From contig CAJUPP010000006.1 in the NCBI GenBank assembly GCA_910588325.1, positions 17,202 to 81,201 on the forward strand: 64,000 nt of DNA, read 5' to 3'. The notes under the pieces were generated by a model. The model was not told the DNA's origin and did no database searches. It saw only the letters and a program-made list of their open reading frames with translations. A program made the position numbers and the translations under genes. The DNA is from an uncultured Hungatella sp. (GTDB lineage Bacteria > Bacillota > Clostridia > Lachnospirales > Lachnospiraceae). Below are positions 50,666 to 58,410 of this stretch, piece by piece (within the stretch, counting starts at the first letter, position 1; each line of letters opens with the position of its first letter).

Positions 50666-52039
50666 ATGAAAAAAAGAGTATTAGCAGCAGTTATGGCAGC
50701 GGCAATGACCGCAGGTCTGGTGACAGGATGCGGCGGCTCATCTGACAGTGGAACTCAGGCGGCGGCGACTCAGGCAGCGGGGGAGACTGAAGGCGCGAAG
50801 AACGATGAGACAAAGGCTGCTGCGGCTTCTTCGGATGAGGAGATTACCCTTCGTATGTCATGGTGGGGCGGCGATGAGAGAAATGAAGCGACCCTGCAGG
50901 TAATCGAGCAGTTTGAGGCTCTTCATCCCAATGTAACCATTGAGGCAGAGTACGGCGGAAACGACGGATATCACGATAAACTGGCTACACAGCTGGCTTC
51001 CGGCACGGCTCCTGACATCGTTCAGGTTGATCCGGAGATTTTTCCGACCTATGTGAATACAGGCGATTATTTCCTGGATTATAAGGATTACAATGTGGAT
51101 CTGTCCAATTTTGAAGAGGCGTATATCAGTGTTCCCATTAACGGAAATTATGACGGAAAGCAGCTGGGACTTCCTACCGGTATCTCCGGTGCAGGAATCA
51201 TGGTAAACAAGGAACTGGCGGATGCCATCGGCCTTGATTTTTCCAAGACTTACAGCTGGGAAGATTTGATTGATATGGGCAAGAAGGTTCGTGAGTATGA
51301 TGACAGCATGTATCTGCTGTGCGCAAATAAGGAGTATATCGTAAATCTGATTGTATTTAACTATGCAAAACAGCTGATCGGCGACACGGTATTTAATCCG
51401 GAAACTAAGGCTCTGAATATGACAGAGGATCAGTTAAAGGAAGTATTTGATTATGTAAAACGTCTGTATGACGAGGAGGTGGTTCCTCCGGCATCCTATC
51501 AGGCGGCTTACAGCGGCGATAACCTGCAGTCGGATACCAACTGGATCGGAGGAAAATATGTGGCGGCTTTGACTTACATTTCCACCATTGACGTTATGGT
51601 AGCGGCAAATCCGGAAGCAGAGTATATTATGAGCGAACTTCCGATTCTGGACGGCGCGGCAGAGGCAGGCTGGGCTTCCAATACTCCACAGGTATTTGCC
51701 ATCACTTCTACCTGCGAGCATCCGGAGATGGCGGCGGAATTTATGGATTATTTCTTTAACAATGATGAAGCTCTGGCAACATTAGGCGCAACCAGATCCG
51801 TACCTCCGACTGAGAAGGCAAGACAGATCTGTACGGAAAACGGTTCTCTGACTCAGGTTACCATGGAAGGCGCCAACATTGCGGCAGCCATGGGCGGAAC
51901 ACCCAATGATAAGATTTCTTCTTCCGAAGAGTCTAAGACCATTCTCTTTGACTCTGTTGAGACCATCGGATACGGTGCAAGCTCTGTGGAGGATGTGACG
52001 AAAGATGCTATGAGTCTTCTGTCAGGATTAGGCCAGTAA
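50666..52039 (+). CDS. Extracellular sugar-binding lipoprotein of the second ABC importer
   Basis: 457 residues. The signal peptide ends LVTGCGG, with lipidated Cys22, and a short Ala/Thr/Glu linker follows. The family 1 solute-binding fold starts ITLRMSWWGGDERNEATLQV; GTAPDIVQVDPEIFPTY and GLPTGISGAGIMVNKELADA are typical segments. There is a weak candidate promoter (TTTGCT, 16 bases, TAAAAT near 50608-50635), so it may be transcribed apart from the kinase gene. The ligand is unknown; the neighbouring epimerase and HAD phosphatase suggest a modified or uncommon sugar. Confidence 0.9.
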   Translation: MKKRVLAAVMAAAMTAGLVTGCGGSSDSGTQAAATQAAGETEGAKNDETKAAAASSDEEITLRMSWWGGDERNEATLQVIEQFEALHPNVTIEAEYGGNDGYHDKLATQLASGTAPDIVQVDPEIFPTYVNTGDYFLDYKDYNVDLSNFEEAYISVPINGNYDGKQLGLPTGISGAGIMVNKELADAIGLDFSKTYSWEDLIDMGKKVREYDDSMYLLCANKEYIVNLIVFNYAKQLIGDTVFNPETKALNMTEDQLKEVFDYVKRLYDEEVVPPASYQAAYSGDNLQSDTNWIGGKYVAALTYISTIDVMVAANPEAEYIMSELPILDGAAEAGWASNTPQVFAITSTCEHPEMAAEFMDYFFNNDEALATLGATRSVPPTEKARQICTENGSLTQVTMEGANIAAAMGGTPNDKISSSEESKTILFDSVETIGYGASSVEDVTKDAMSLLSGLGQ

Positions 52040-52068
52040 CTGACAACTAAATGATGAAACCCAAAGCG

Positions 52069-52100
52069 AAGGGTGCTGCGGCAAAAAAAGCAGCACCCTT
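52069..52100 (+). terminator. Hairpin between binding protein and permease genes (attenuator or stabiliser)
   Basis: AAGGGTGCTGC and GCAGCACCCTT pair perfectly over a 10-base loop, 30 bases after the stop codon, without a T-run. It parallels the hairpin at the same position in the first importer. Confidence 0.65.
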
Positions 52101-52148
52101 TATAAAGTATACGCTAAATTTGGAAAACCTGTGTGTTTGGAGGTATGT

Positions 52149-53039
52149 ATGAAAGGGAAAGCGAATTATCGGAAAAGGGATTATCAGGCATTTTTCTATA
52201 TTATGCCATGGCTTATAGGATTTGCAGTGCTGCAGCTGTATCCGTTTGTTTCTTCCTTTATCTTTTCGTTTGCAGATTATAATATCGGTGCGAAGCCGGT
52301 GTTTATCGGATTGGAAAATTATAAGAAGCTGTTTACTCAGGATAAGGAGTTCTGGAATTCTTTGAAGGTGACGATTTTATTTGCGCTTTACACTGTGCCG
52401 GGAAAGCTGATTATGGCTCTGGCAGTGGCAATGTTTTTGAACAGGGATATTAAGGGAATCAATCTGATTCGTACCTTGTATTATATTCCGTCTCTGTTTG
52501 GCGGAAGTGTGGCGGTTGCTCTTCTGTGGCGTCTGATGTTTTTGGATAACGGCGTGATGAATGCCATGTTGACGGCTCTTCATCTGCCTAATGTTCAGTT
52601 TATCGGCGATACCAGATATGCGCTTAAGACTATCTGTGCGCTGGAAATCTGGCAGTTCGGCTCTTCTATGGTTATGTTTCTCGCAGCCCTAAAGCAGGTT
52701 CCCAAGTCTCTGTACGAGGCGGCCCAGATTGACGGTGCAGGGAAGGTGAGGATGTTCTTCAGCATTACTCTGCCGCAGATTTCTCCGATTATTTTCTTTA
52801 ATCTGTTGAATCAGATGATCCAGGCTCTCCAGAACTTTACATCAGCATCGGTTATCACAGAGGGCGGCCCCCTTAAGGCGACTTACGTGTTGGGACTGAA
52901 GCTTTATAAGGAAGGTTTTTCTTACTTTAAAATGGGGTATGCCAGCGCAATCTCCTGGGTGGTATTTACGGTGATTGTGGCGGGAACCTTGATTATCTTC
53001 GGATCTTCTAAGTTCTGGGTTCACTACGGGGATGAATAG
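52149..53039 (+). CDS. Sugar ABC transporter permease (MalF/UgpA type)
   Basis: 296 residues from the ATG at 52149, five bases after GGAGG; a GTG at 52131 would hide that site. Six membrane spans, the first AFFYIMPWLIGFAVLQLYPFV. The EAA loop is LYEAAQIDGAGKVRMFFSITLP. The C-terminal span (WVVFTVIVAGTLIIFGSSKF) is typical. It pairs with the next gene product to form the channel of the second importer, and no ATPase gene is nearby. Confidence 0.93.
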   Translation: MKGKANYRKRDYQAFFYIMPWLIGFAVLQLYPFVSSFIFSFADYNIGAKPVFIGLENYKKLFTQDKEFWNSLKVTILFALYTVPGKLIMALAVAMFLNRDIKGINLIRTLYYIPSLFGGSVAVALLWRLMFLDNGVMNAMLTALHLPNVQFIGDTRYALKTICALEIWQFGSSMVMFLAALKQVPKSLYEAAQIDGAGKVRMFFSITLPQISPIIFFNLLNQMIQALQNFTSASVITEGGPLKATYVLGLKLYKEGFSYFKMGYASAISWVVFTVIVAGTLIIFGSSKFWVHYGDE

Positions 53040-53049
53040 GAGGAATAAA

Positions 53050-53895
53050 ATGAAAGTAAAAAATAAACGGCTTCGGACGATTCGCGATTATGTGATTATT
53101 TTCCTGATTGGGCTGGTTTTGTTATATCCGATTATCTGGATGATTTTTGCCACATTTAAGACGAATGAGGAGATATTCGGCTCTGTAAAGCTTCTGCCGG
53201 AAAATTTCAGTTTTCAGTATTATATAGAGGGATGGAAGGGAAGCGGGAGGATTACCTATACCCAGTTCTTTATTAACACCTTTTTACTGGTGCTGCCTAC
53301 TACGATTCTGACAGTGATTTCTGCGGCGCTGGTGGCTTATGGGTTTGCAAGGTTTCATTTTCCGTTTAAGAAAATTTTGTTTGTGCTGCTGATTGCCATG
53401 ATGATGCTGCCAAACTCCGTGGTTATCATTCCGCGGTATACGCTGTACAACGGGTTTAAGTGGGTGAATACATATATGCCGTTTTATGCGCCGGCGCTGC
53501 TTTGCTGCAATTCCTTTTTCCCATATATGCTGATTCAGTTTTTGCGGGGACTGCCTACGGAACTGGATGAGTCGGCTTATATGGACGGGTGCGGGACGCT
53601 TAAAACTTTTACCCATATTCTGCTGCCGCTGATGAAGCCAGCGTTGTTCTCGGCAGGCTTATTCCAGTTTTTGTGGACGTACAATGATTATTTTAACTCG
53701 TTGATCTTTATAAACTCGGTGAAGAAATATCCGATTTCTCTGGCGCTTCGCATGTCATTGGATGCGGAATCCGTGGTACAGTGGGGGAAGGTAATGGCTA
53801 TGGCGGCTGTGGCTGTGCTGCCGGTGATTGCGCTGTTCTTCGCGGCTCAGAGATATTTTGTGGAAGGGATTGCCACCAGCGGACTGAAAGGATAG
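53050..53895 (+). CDS. Sugar ABC transporter permease (MalG/UgpE type)
   Basis: 281 residues from the ATG at 53050, preceded by AGGAGG; an ATG at 53032 lies before the ribosome site and overlaps the upstream gene. Six spans beginning YVIIFLIGLVLLYPIIWMIFA. The EAA motif is LDESAYMDGCGTLKTFTHILLP, with the invariant Gly, and the terminus ALFFAAQRYFVEGIATSGLKG is the MalG-type end. It completes the importer; the ATP-hydrolysing subunit must be supplied from elsewhere. Confidence 0.93.
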   Translation: MKVKNKRLRTIRDYVIIFLIGLVLLYPIIWMIFATFKTNEEIFGSVKLLPENFSFQYYIEGWKGSGRITYTQFFINTFLLVLPTTILTVISAALVAYGFARFHFPFKKILFVLLIAMMMLPNSVVIIPRYTLYNGFKWVNTYMPFYAPALLCCNSFFPYMLIQFLRGLPTELDESAYMDGCGTLKTFTHILLPLMKPALFSAGLFQFLWTYNDYFNSLIFINSVKKYPISLALRMSLDAESVVQWGKVMAMAAVAVLPVIALFFAAQRYFVEGIATSGLKG

Positions 53896-53946
53896 CCTCA
53901 ATGGAGAAGGTTTTGTGGTGGTGGGACCTTTAAAGGAAGGTCAGGC

Positions 53947-53975
53947 TTGCAAATTTTTCTATATGCCGGTAGAAT
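53947..53975 (+). promoter_or_regulatory. Sigma-A promoter of the epimerase-HAD operon
   Basis: TTGCAA and TAGAAT are separated by exactly 17 bases, about 28 bases before the epimerase start, which has its own AGGAGG. Confidence 0.6.
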
Positions 53976-54003
53976 AAAGCTATAAATTATTCAGGAGGCA
54001 TTC

Positions 54004-55041
54004 ATGAAAGTATTATTGATTGGAGGAACGGGAACTATCAGCAGTGCGATTTCCGCCCGGCTGCTGGAGGAAGGGCATGAACTTTGGCTGATTAACAGAG
54101 GAAATAACAATGACAGGCTGCCGGCAGGAGCCCATATCATACAGGCAGATATGAATGATGAGGAATATGTCGGAAAACAGCTGGAAGGAAAAACATTTGA
54201 TGTGGCGGCTGATTTTATCGCCTTTACGAAAGAGCAGCTGGAGCGTGATTACAGGTTGTTTGACGGAAAGACCAGCCAGTTTATTTTTATCAGTTCCGCA
54301 TCGGCTTACCAGAAGCCGCTGTCCCATTTTTGCATCAATGAGGCCACGCCTCTTTCCAATCCTTACTGGCAGTATTCCCGAAACAAAATACAGGGAGAAG
54401 AATTTCTTATGGATCTATACCGCAGGAAGGGATTTCCGGTTACCATTGTACGTCCAAGCCATACCTATGGGAAGAGAAGCATTCCTGTGGGGCTGCATGG
54501 AAGGAAAGGAAGCTATCAGGTGATAAAACGGATGGTTAAGGGGAAGCCGGTTTTGATTCATGGAGACGGAAGTTCTCTGTGGACTATGACTTACAATGAG
54601 GACTTTGCGAAGGGGTTTATAGGGCTGATGGGAAATATCCATGCGATTGGAGAGGCAGTACAGATTACAGGGGACGAAACGGTGACCTGGAATCAGGTAT
54701 ATCAAATTATAGCGGCATCATTGGGTGTGGAGTTAAAACCGTTTTATGTGTCAACGGAATTCTTGGCATCAGTCAGCCCAAAAGAATGGGATTTGAGAGG
54801 GAATCTGTGGGGGGATAAGGCGAACAGTGTTGTCTTTGACAATGCTAAGTTAAAGAGGCTTGTGCCGGGATTCTGTGCAGAGATTCGTCTGGACCAGGGG
54901 ATACCAAAGGCAGTGGAATATGTGATGAGCCATCCGGAATGCCAGAGAGAGGATCCGGATTTTGACAGGTGGTGCGACTGTGTGATTGATGCCCAGAGGG
55001 AGGCTGCCTTGAGGGTGAAGGAAACCATGAAAGGCAGATAG
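54004..55041 (+). CDS. NAD-dependent epimerase/dehydratase family protein (SDR)
   Basis: 345 residues, cytoplasmic. The N-terminal NAD(P)-binding motif is LLIGGTGTISSAIS (GxxGxxS), followed by FISSASAY and the catalytic YSRNK (YxxxK) near residue 125. The remainder matches extended SDRs that act on nucleotide sugars or sugar ring-opened forms, with IVRPSHTYG and the NEDFAKGF segment. The last ~20 residues are helical (CDCVIDAQREAALRVKETM). Exact reaction unknown: 4-epimerisation, dehydration or oxidation are possible. It is co-transcribed with a HAD phosphatase 11 bases downstream, both beside the second sugar importer. Confidence 0.85.
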   Translation: MKVLLIGGTGTISSAISARLLEEGHELWLINRGNNNDRLPAGAHIIQADMNDEEYVGKQLEGKTFDVAADFIAFTKEQLERDYRLFDGKTSQFIFISSASAYQKPLSHFCINEATPLSNPYWQYSRNKIQGEEFLMDLYRRKGFPVTIVRPSHTYGKRSIPVGLHGRKGSYQVIKRMVKGKPVLIHGDGSSLWTMTYNEDFAKGFIGLMGNIHAIGEAVQITGDETVTWNQVYQIIAASLGVELKPFYVSTEFLASVSPKEWDLRGNLWGDKANSVVFDNAKLKRLVPGFCAEIRLDQGIPKAVEYVMSHPECQREDPDFDRWCDCVIDAQREAALRVKETMKGR

Positions 55042-55051
55042 GGAAGGACAG

Positions 55052-55711
55052 ATGAATAAGACGATAAAAGCAGTGATTTTTGACATGGACGGGGTTCTCA
55101 TAGACAGTGAGGAAGAGTATCTGAAATATGAGCTGGAGTTTGTGCGGACCAAGAATCCGGATGCTACGCTGGAACAGCTCTACGGTATGGTGGGAAGCTC
55201 GAAAAAGGATGCCTGGACCTGTCTGGCCAAGGCTGTGAATAACGGACAGACCTGGGAAGAGTTGCGCAGAGAGTTTAAGGAAGAATTCCATGGGGATGCT
55301 GTGTTTGGAACGATTGATTATACTGCCATATTCCGAAAAGAGGCGGGAATTCTTTTGAGGGAATTGAATGACAGAGGGTATCGCGTGGCCCTGGCATCTT
55401 CCACACAGATGGATATCATTGAGCGGGTTTTGAGGGTAAATGAGATTGAGCAGTATTTTCAGGCGGTAGTCAGTGGAACTCAGTTCAAACGAAGCAAGCC
55501 GGACCCGGAGATTTATCATTATACGGCAAAGCAGCTGGAAGTGAAGGAGGAAGAGTGTCTGGTGATTGAGGATTCTACCTTTGGGGTGACGGCGGCCAGC
55601 CGGGCGGGGATGAACATAGTGGCGGTGATTGATGAGCGGTTTGGGTTTGACCAGTCGCTGGCAGATTATTGGATTCATAATTTGTTGGAGGTGCTGGAAA
55701 TTTTGAAATAA
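55052..55711 (+). CDS. HAD family phosphatase (beta-phosphoglucomutase-like)
   Basis: 219 residues, cytoplasmic. HAD motif I is FDMDGVLIDS with the nucleophile aspartate (DxD), motif II is ALASSTQ, motif III includes the lysine in FKRSKPDPEIY, and motif IV is CLVIEDSTFG. A helical C1 cap (~20-90) is present, as in beta-phosphoglucomutase and related sugar-phosphate phosphatases. It follows the epimerase by 11 bases. It may dephosphorylate or isomerise a sugar phosphate derived from the importer's substrate; which one is not shown by the sequence. Confidence 0.88.
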   Translation: MNKTIKAVIFDMDGVLIDSEEEYLKYELEFVRTKNPDATLEQLYGMVGSSKKDAWTCLAKAVNNGQTWEELRREFKEEFHGDAVFGTIDYTAIFRKEAGILLRELNDRGYRVALASSTQMDIIERVLRVNEIEQYFQAVVSGTQFKRSKPDPEIYHYTAKQLEVKEEECLVIEDSTFGVTAASRAGMNIVAVIDERFGFDQSLADYWIHNLLEVLEILK

Positions 55712-55731
55712 TCGGTGAGTAAAAGAGAAGG

Positions 55732-55780
55732 AAAACCCGGAGAGAGCAGATGACAAATGTATGTCCTCTTCCGGGTTTTT
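55732..55780. terminator. Bidirectional terminator
   Basis: AAAACCCGGA and the complementary TCCGGGTTTT form the stem, with extra partial pairing (GAGAG against CTCTT) inside. T-runs lie outside on both strands. It separates the HAD gene from the convergent SpoIID-like gene. Confidence 0.75.
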
Positions 55781-55791
55781 CTATATTTATT

Positions 55792-57057
55792 CTACTGTAA
55801 TTCTGCTATCCGCGTAACCCCCACATAAATATGGGAAATTTTATACCAGGTTCTGAAATCCACCACACCGGTTTGTGGAAGGCCGAAAATGGACTGGAAT
55901 TCTGTGACAGATGCCGCCGTGTCCGGGCCGTAGAAGCCGTCCACGGTAAGGTGCGGAACGGCAGAGTATACAGTGGCAATGGCATCCAGCTGTTCCTGTA
56001 ACTGCCGGACTTTCTGGCCCGAGGAGCCGATAGTCAGCTCTTCTCCAGGCCAGGAGGCAGGGATACCGGAAATCTGTTCGGCGGTGTTGATATAGATGCT
56101 GGAACCGTAAAAATGACGCAGAATTTCGATAGGGCTGTAGCCCCGCTCACCTAAGGTGCAGGAACCCCACTGGGTCATCCAGTTTGGGCATGTGACTTGT
56201 CTTCCGTCGCAGTATTGGGTCAAAATCGGTTGTTTTACATCCGGTCTGGACAGGTAATTGTCAAAGATTTCGTCTACAATCAGGGAAATGCTCTCATAGA
56301 AATTCCGGCCGTAAATCCATTTGTGGTCAAATGCAGTAGAAGAAGTGATGGTGAAATCATATCCCTGGTTTCGGTACCATTCGGTATAAACCCGGTTCAG
56401 GGTAAAAGACATAATGGCCAGGACATTGGCGGTAATGGTAGCCTGGGGCCAGGTGGCGTAGATTTCGCTGGAAGCCACATTTTTGATATAATCCCGATAA
56501 GGCACGTAGTAGTTGGGGGCAGATGAATCGGTAGGTACCCCGTCGTGAACCACAATGGTCTGGGGAACCACTACCCGGCTTAAGACGATTTCTCCGGATT
56601 CCCCCACCGGCTTGATTTCCGCTTCTGCGATTTTGGGCGGGTAATGTTCGTATAAGGTATGCCCCGGAATGACGATGGGATTTTCTTCAGGGACAGGATC
56701 GTCGGACGGATCTAAGGCTACCGGCTGGATGGCTGTGGCATCAGCGAGAATTTCGGTTCCGGAGATGTACTGAGTTCTGTATCCGGGAGCAGAAATCTCC
56801 AGATTGTATTCGGAATAGGGACGTACTTCGCCGGGGGACCGGCTGTATTCTACAGGCGGCGCGTTAAGAGAGACCTGTTCTGTCTGACCGGAACTGTTGG
56901 TACGTACTTCCTCTACCGTGTTATCCGGAGATTCCGTATTGGAGATCCGGACGGTGGCATTGGTTATGGGAAAACTGTTAATGATGGAGACTACATTTAC
57001 TTGTAAGAGGCCATGGCTGCCGGAATCTGTGACACAGGCTTGCATATCTTTTTTCAT
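55792..57057 (-). CDS. SpoIID-like domain protein with peptidoglycan-binding C-terminus
   Basis: 421 residues from the ATG at 57057, preceded by AGAAAGGAAT; the frame extends upstream to 57093 without a ribosome site. There is no convincing signal peptide. Order: ~15-110, a carboxypeptidase-regulatory-like beta domain (NSFPITNATVRISN, YNLEISAPGYRTQYISG); ~185-330, a SpoIID/LytB-like region (VPYRDYIKNVASSEIYATWP, then TANVLAIMSFTLNRVYTEWY); ~355-421, a PG_binding_1 domain (LTIGSSGQKVRQLQEQLDAI, VDGFYGPDTAASVTEFQ). SpoIID is a lytic transglycosylase needed for spore engulfment. This combination suggests a spore or cortex peptidoglycan role; the catalytic glutamate (SSEIY) appears conserved. Confidence 0.72.
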   Translation of the reverse strand: MKKDMQACVTDSGSHGLLQVNVVSIINSFPITNATVRISNTESPDNTVEEVRTNSSGQTEQVSLNAPPVEYSRSPGEVRPYSEYNLEISAPGYRTQYISGTEILADATAIQPVALDPSDDPVPEENPIVIPGHTLYEHYPPKIAEAEIKPVGESGEIVLSRVVVPQTIVVHDGVPTDSSAPNYYVPYRDYIKNVASSEIYATWPQATITANVLAIMSFTLNRVYTEWYRNQGYDFTITSSTAFDHKWIYGRNFYESISLIVDEIFDNYLSRPDVKQPILTQYCDGRQVTCPNWMTQWGSCTLGERGYSPIEILRHFYGSSIYINTAEQISGIPASWPGEELTIGSSGQKVRQLQEQLDAIATVYSAVPHLTVDGFYGPDTAASVTEFQSIFGLPQTGVVDFRTWYKISHIYVGVTRIAELQ

Positions 57058-57097
57058 ATCAATTCCTTTCTGAGGCGGAAACTGTTTTATCATAACT

Positions 57098-57126
57098 AAG
57101 ATATAGAAGATTTGAATGAAATATGA
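57098..57126 (-). promoter_or_regulatory. Candidate sigma-E promoter of the SpoIID-like gene
   Basis: On the minus strand, TCATATT fits the sigma-E -35 consensus KMATATT. After 14 bases TATATCTT shares ATA and the final T with CATACANT. It ends about 40 bases before the start codon. Confidence 0.33.
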
Positions 57127-57173
57127 TAGTAACGTTCAGGATCATGAAAAGATAAGTTTGTGAGAAAAAACAG

Positions 57174-57202
57174 TTGAAAATTTATTCTTTTTCATGTATA
57201 AT
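57174..57202 (+). promoter_or_regulatory. Strong sigma-A promoter of carAB
   Basis: TTGAAA and TATAAT are separated by exactly 17 bases. The ~115-base leader before carA contains a repeated ATTCCCCAA (57235 and 57286) and a partial ACCC/GGGT pairing, but no clear PyrR-type anti-terminator with a U-run. Confidence 0.75.
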
Positions 57203-57321
57203 ACTGTCAATTTGGGCATAATACCACGCCATTTTATTCCCCAATACCCCACACTACAAGAAGCTGTATTTTGGGTATCCGAGTGATTCCCCAAATATGT
57301 GAGAAAGGAATGGTATCCCCT

Positions 57322-58410
57322 ATGAAAGCATTTTTGATTCTGGAAGATGGAACCGTGTTTGAAGGAAGCCATATGGGCTCTGACAGGGAGGTCATCAGCG
57401 AAATCGTGTTTAACACGTCCATGACCGGTTACCTGGAAGTACTTACGGACCCTTCCTATGCCGGACAGGCGGTTGTGATGACGTACCCCTTAATCGGCAA
57501 TTACGGTGTCTGTTATGAGGATATGGAGTCTTTAAAAGCCTGGCCGGATGGCTACATTGTCAGAGAGTTATCAGGAATTCCCAGCAATTTCCGAAGTCAG
57601 GACACAATTCAGCATTTCTTAGTCAATAACAACATTCCCGGTATCTGTGATATCGATACAAGAGCCCTCACCAAAATTTTAAGAGAAAAAGGAACCATGA
57701 ACGGTATGATTACCACCAGAACGTATGAGAATCTGGAGGAAATAATCTGCAGGATAAAACAGTATAAGGTTGCCGGCGTGGTTGAGAAGACTTCCTGCAA
57801 GGAGGTTTCTGTCATGGAGAGCAGGGATGCGAAACAGACAGGTAAAAAGGTAGCCCTTCTGGATCTGGGAGCAAAAAAGCATATTGCCGATTCTCTGGTA
57901 AAAAGAGGATGTCAGGTGACAATTTATCCCAGCCGTACATCTGCAGAGGAGATTCTGGCTTCTCATCCGGATGGAATCATGCTGTCCAACGGCCCTGGAG
58001 ATCCCAAGGAAAATGCGGATGTTATCAGAGAAATCCGAACGCTGTATGAGTCGGATGTTCCGATTTTTGCGATCTGTCTGGGCCATCAGCTGATGGCACT
58101 GGCTGCAGGCGGGGATACATTTAAATTGAAATACGGCCATCGGGGCGGAAATCATCCTGTGAAGGATCTGGAGACCGGCCGGGTCTATATTTCCTCCCAG
58201 AATCACGGCTATGCGGTAGATGAAAGCAGTTTGGATCCTGAGATTGCAGTTCCGGCATTTGTCAATGTCAATGACGGAACCAATGAAGGATTAAAATACA
58301 TTGGAAAGAATATTTTTACGGTACAGTATCATCCCGAAGCCTGTCCCGGGCCGCAGGATTCCGGTTACCTGTTTGATAAGTTTTTACGGATGATGGAGGT
58401 GAATGCATAA
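57322..58410 (+). CDS. carA: Carbamoyl-phosphate synthase small subunit
   Basis: 362 residues from the ATG at 57322 (MKAFLILEDGTVFEG, the family's normal start); an in-frame ATG at 57310 and a GTG-like extension upstream are less likely. It is the glutaminase subunit that feeds ammonia to CarB for pyrimidine and arginine synthesis. The N-terminal domain has SDREVISEIVFNTSMTGY. The class I glutamine amidotransferase domain has the nucleophile cysteine in FAICLGHQLMAL (near residue 252) and the histidine/glutamate in VQYHPEACPGP near the end. It ends on the first base of the carB start codon. Confidence 0.96.
   Translation: MKAFLILEDGTVFEGSHMGSDREVISEIVFNTSMTGYLEVLTDPSYAGQAVVMTYPLIGNYGVCYEDMESLKAWPDGYIVRELSGIPSNFRSQDTIQHFLVNNNIPGICDIDTRALTKILREKGTMNGMITTRTYENLEEIICRIKQYKVAGVVEKTSCKEVSVMESRDAKQTGKKVALLDLGAKKHIADSLVKRGCQVTIYPSRTSAEEILASHPDGIMLSNGPGDPKENADVIREIRTLYESDVPIFAICLGHQLMALAAGGDTFKLKYGHRGGNHPVKDLETGRVYISSQNHGYAVDESSLDPEIAVPAFVNVNDGTNEGLKYIGKNIFTVQYHPEACPGPQDSGYLFDKFLRMMEVNA

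Noticed and set aside
53925..53946. GACCTT/AAGGTC hairpin after the second importer
   Set aside because: The stem is only six base pairs and the following T-run is offset; it may be a weak terminator but is not convincing.
57203..57321. PyrR attenuator or T-box in the carA leader
   Set aside because: No strong terminator with a U-run, no PyrR-type anti-anti-terminator sequence and no T-box motif could be made out in the ~115-base leader.
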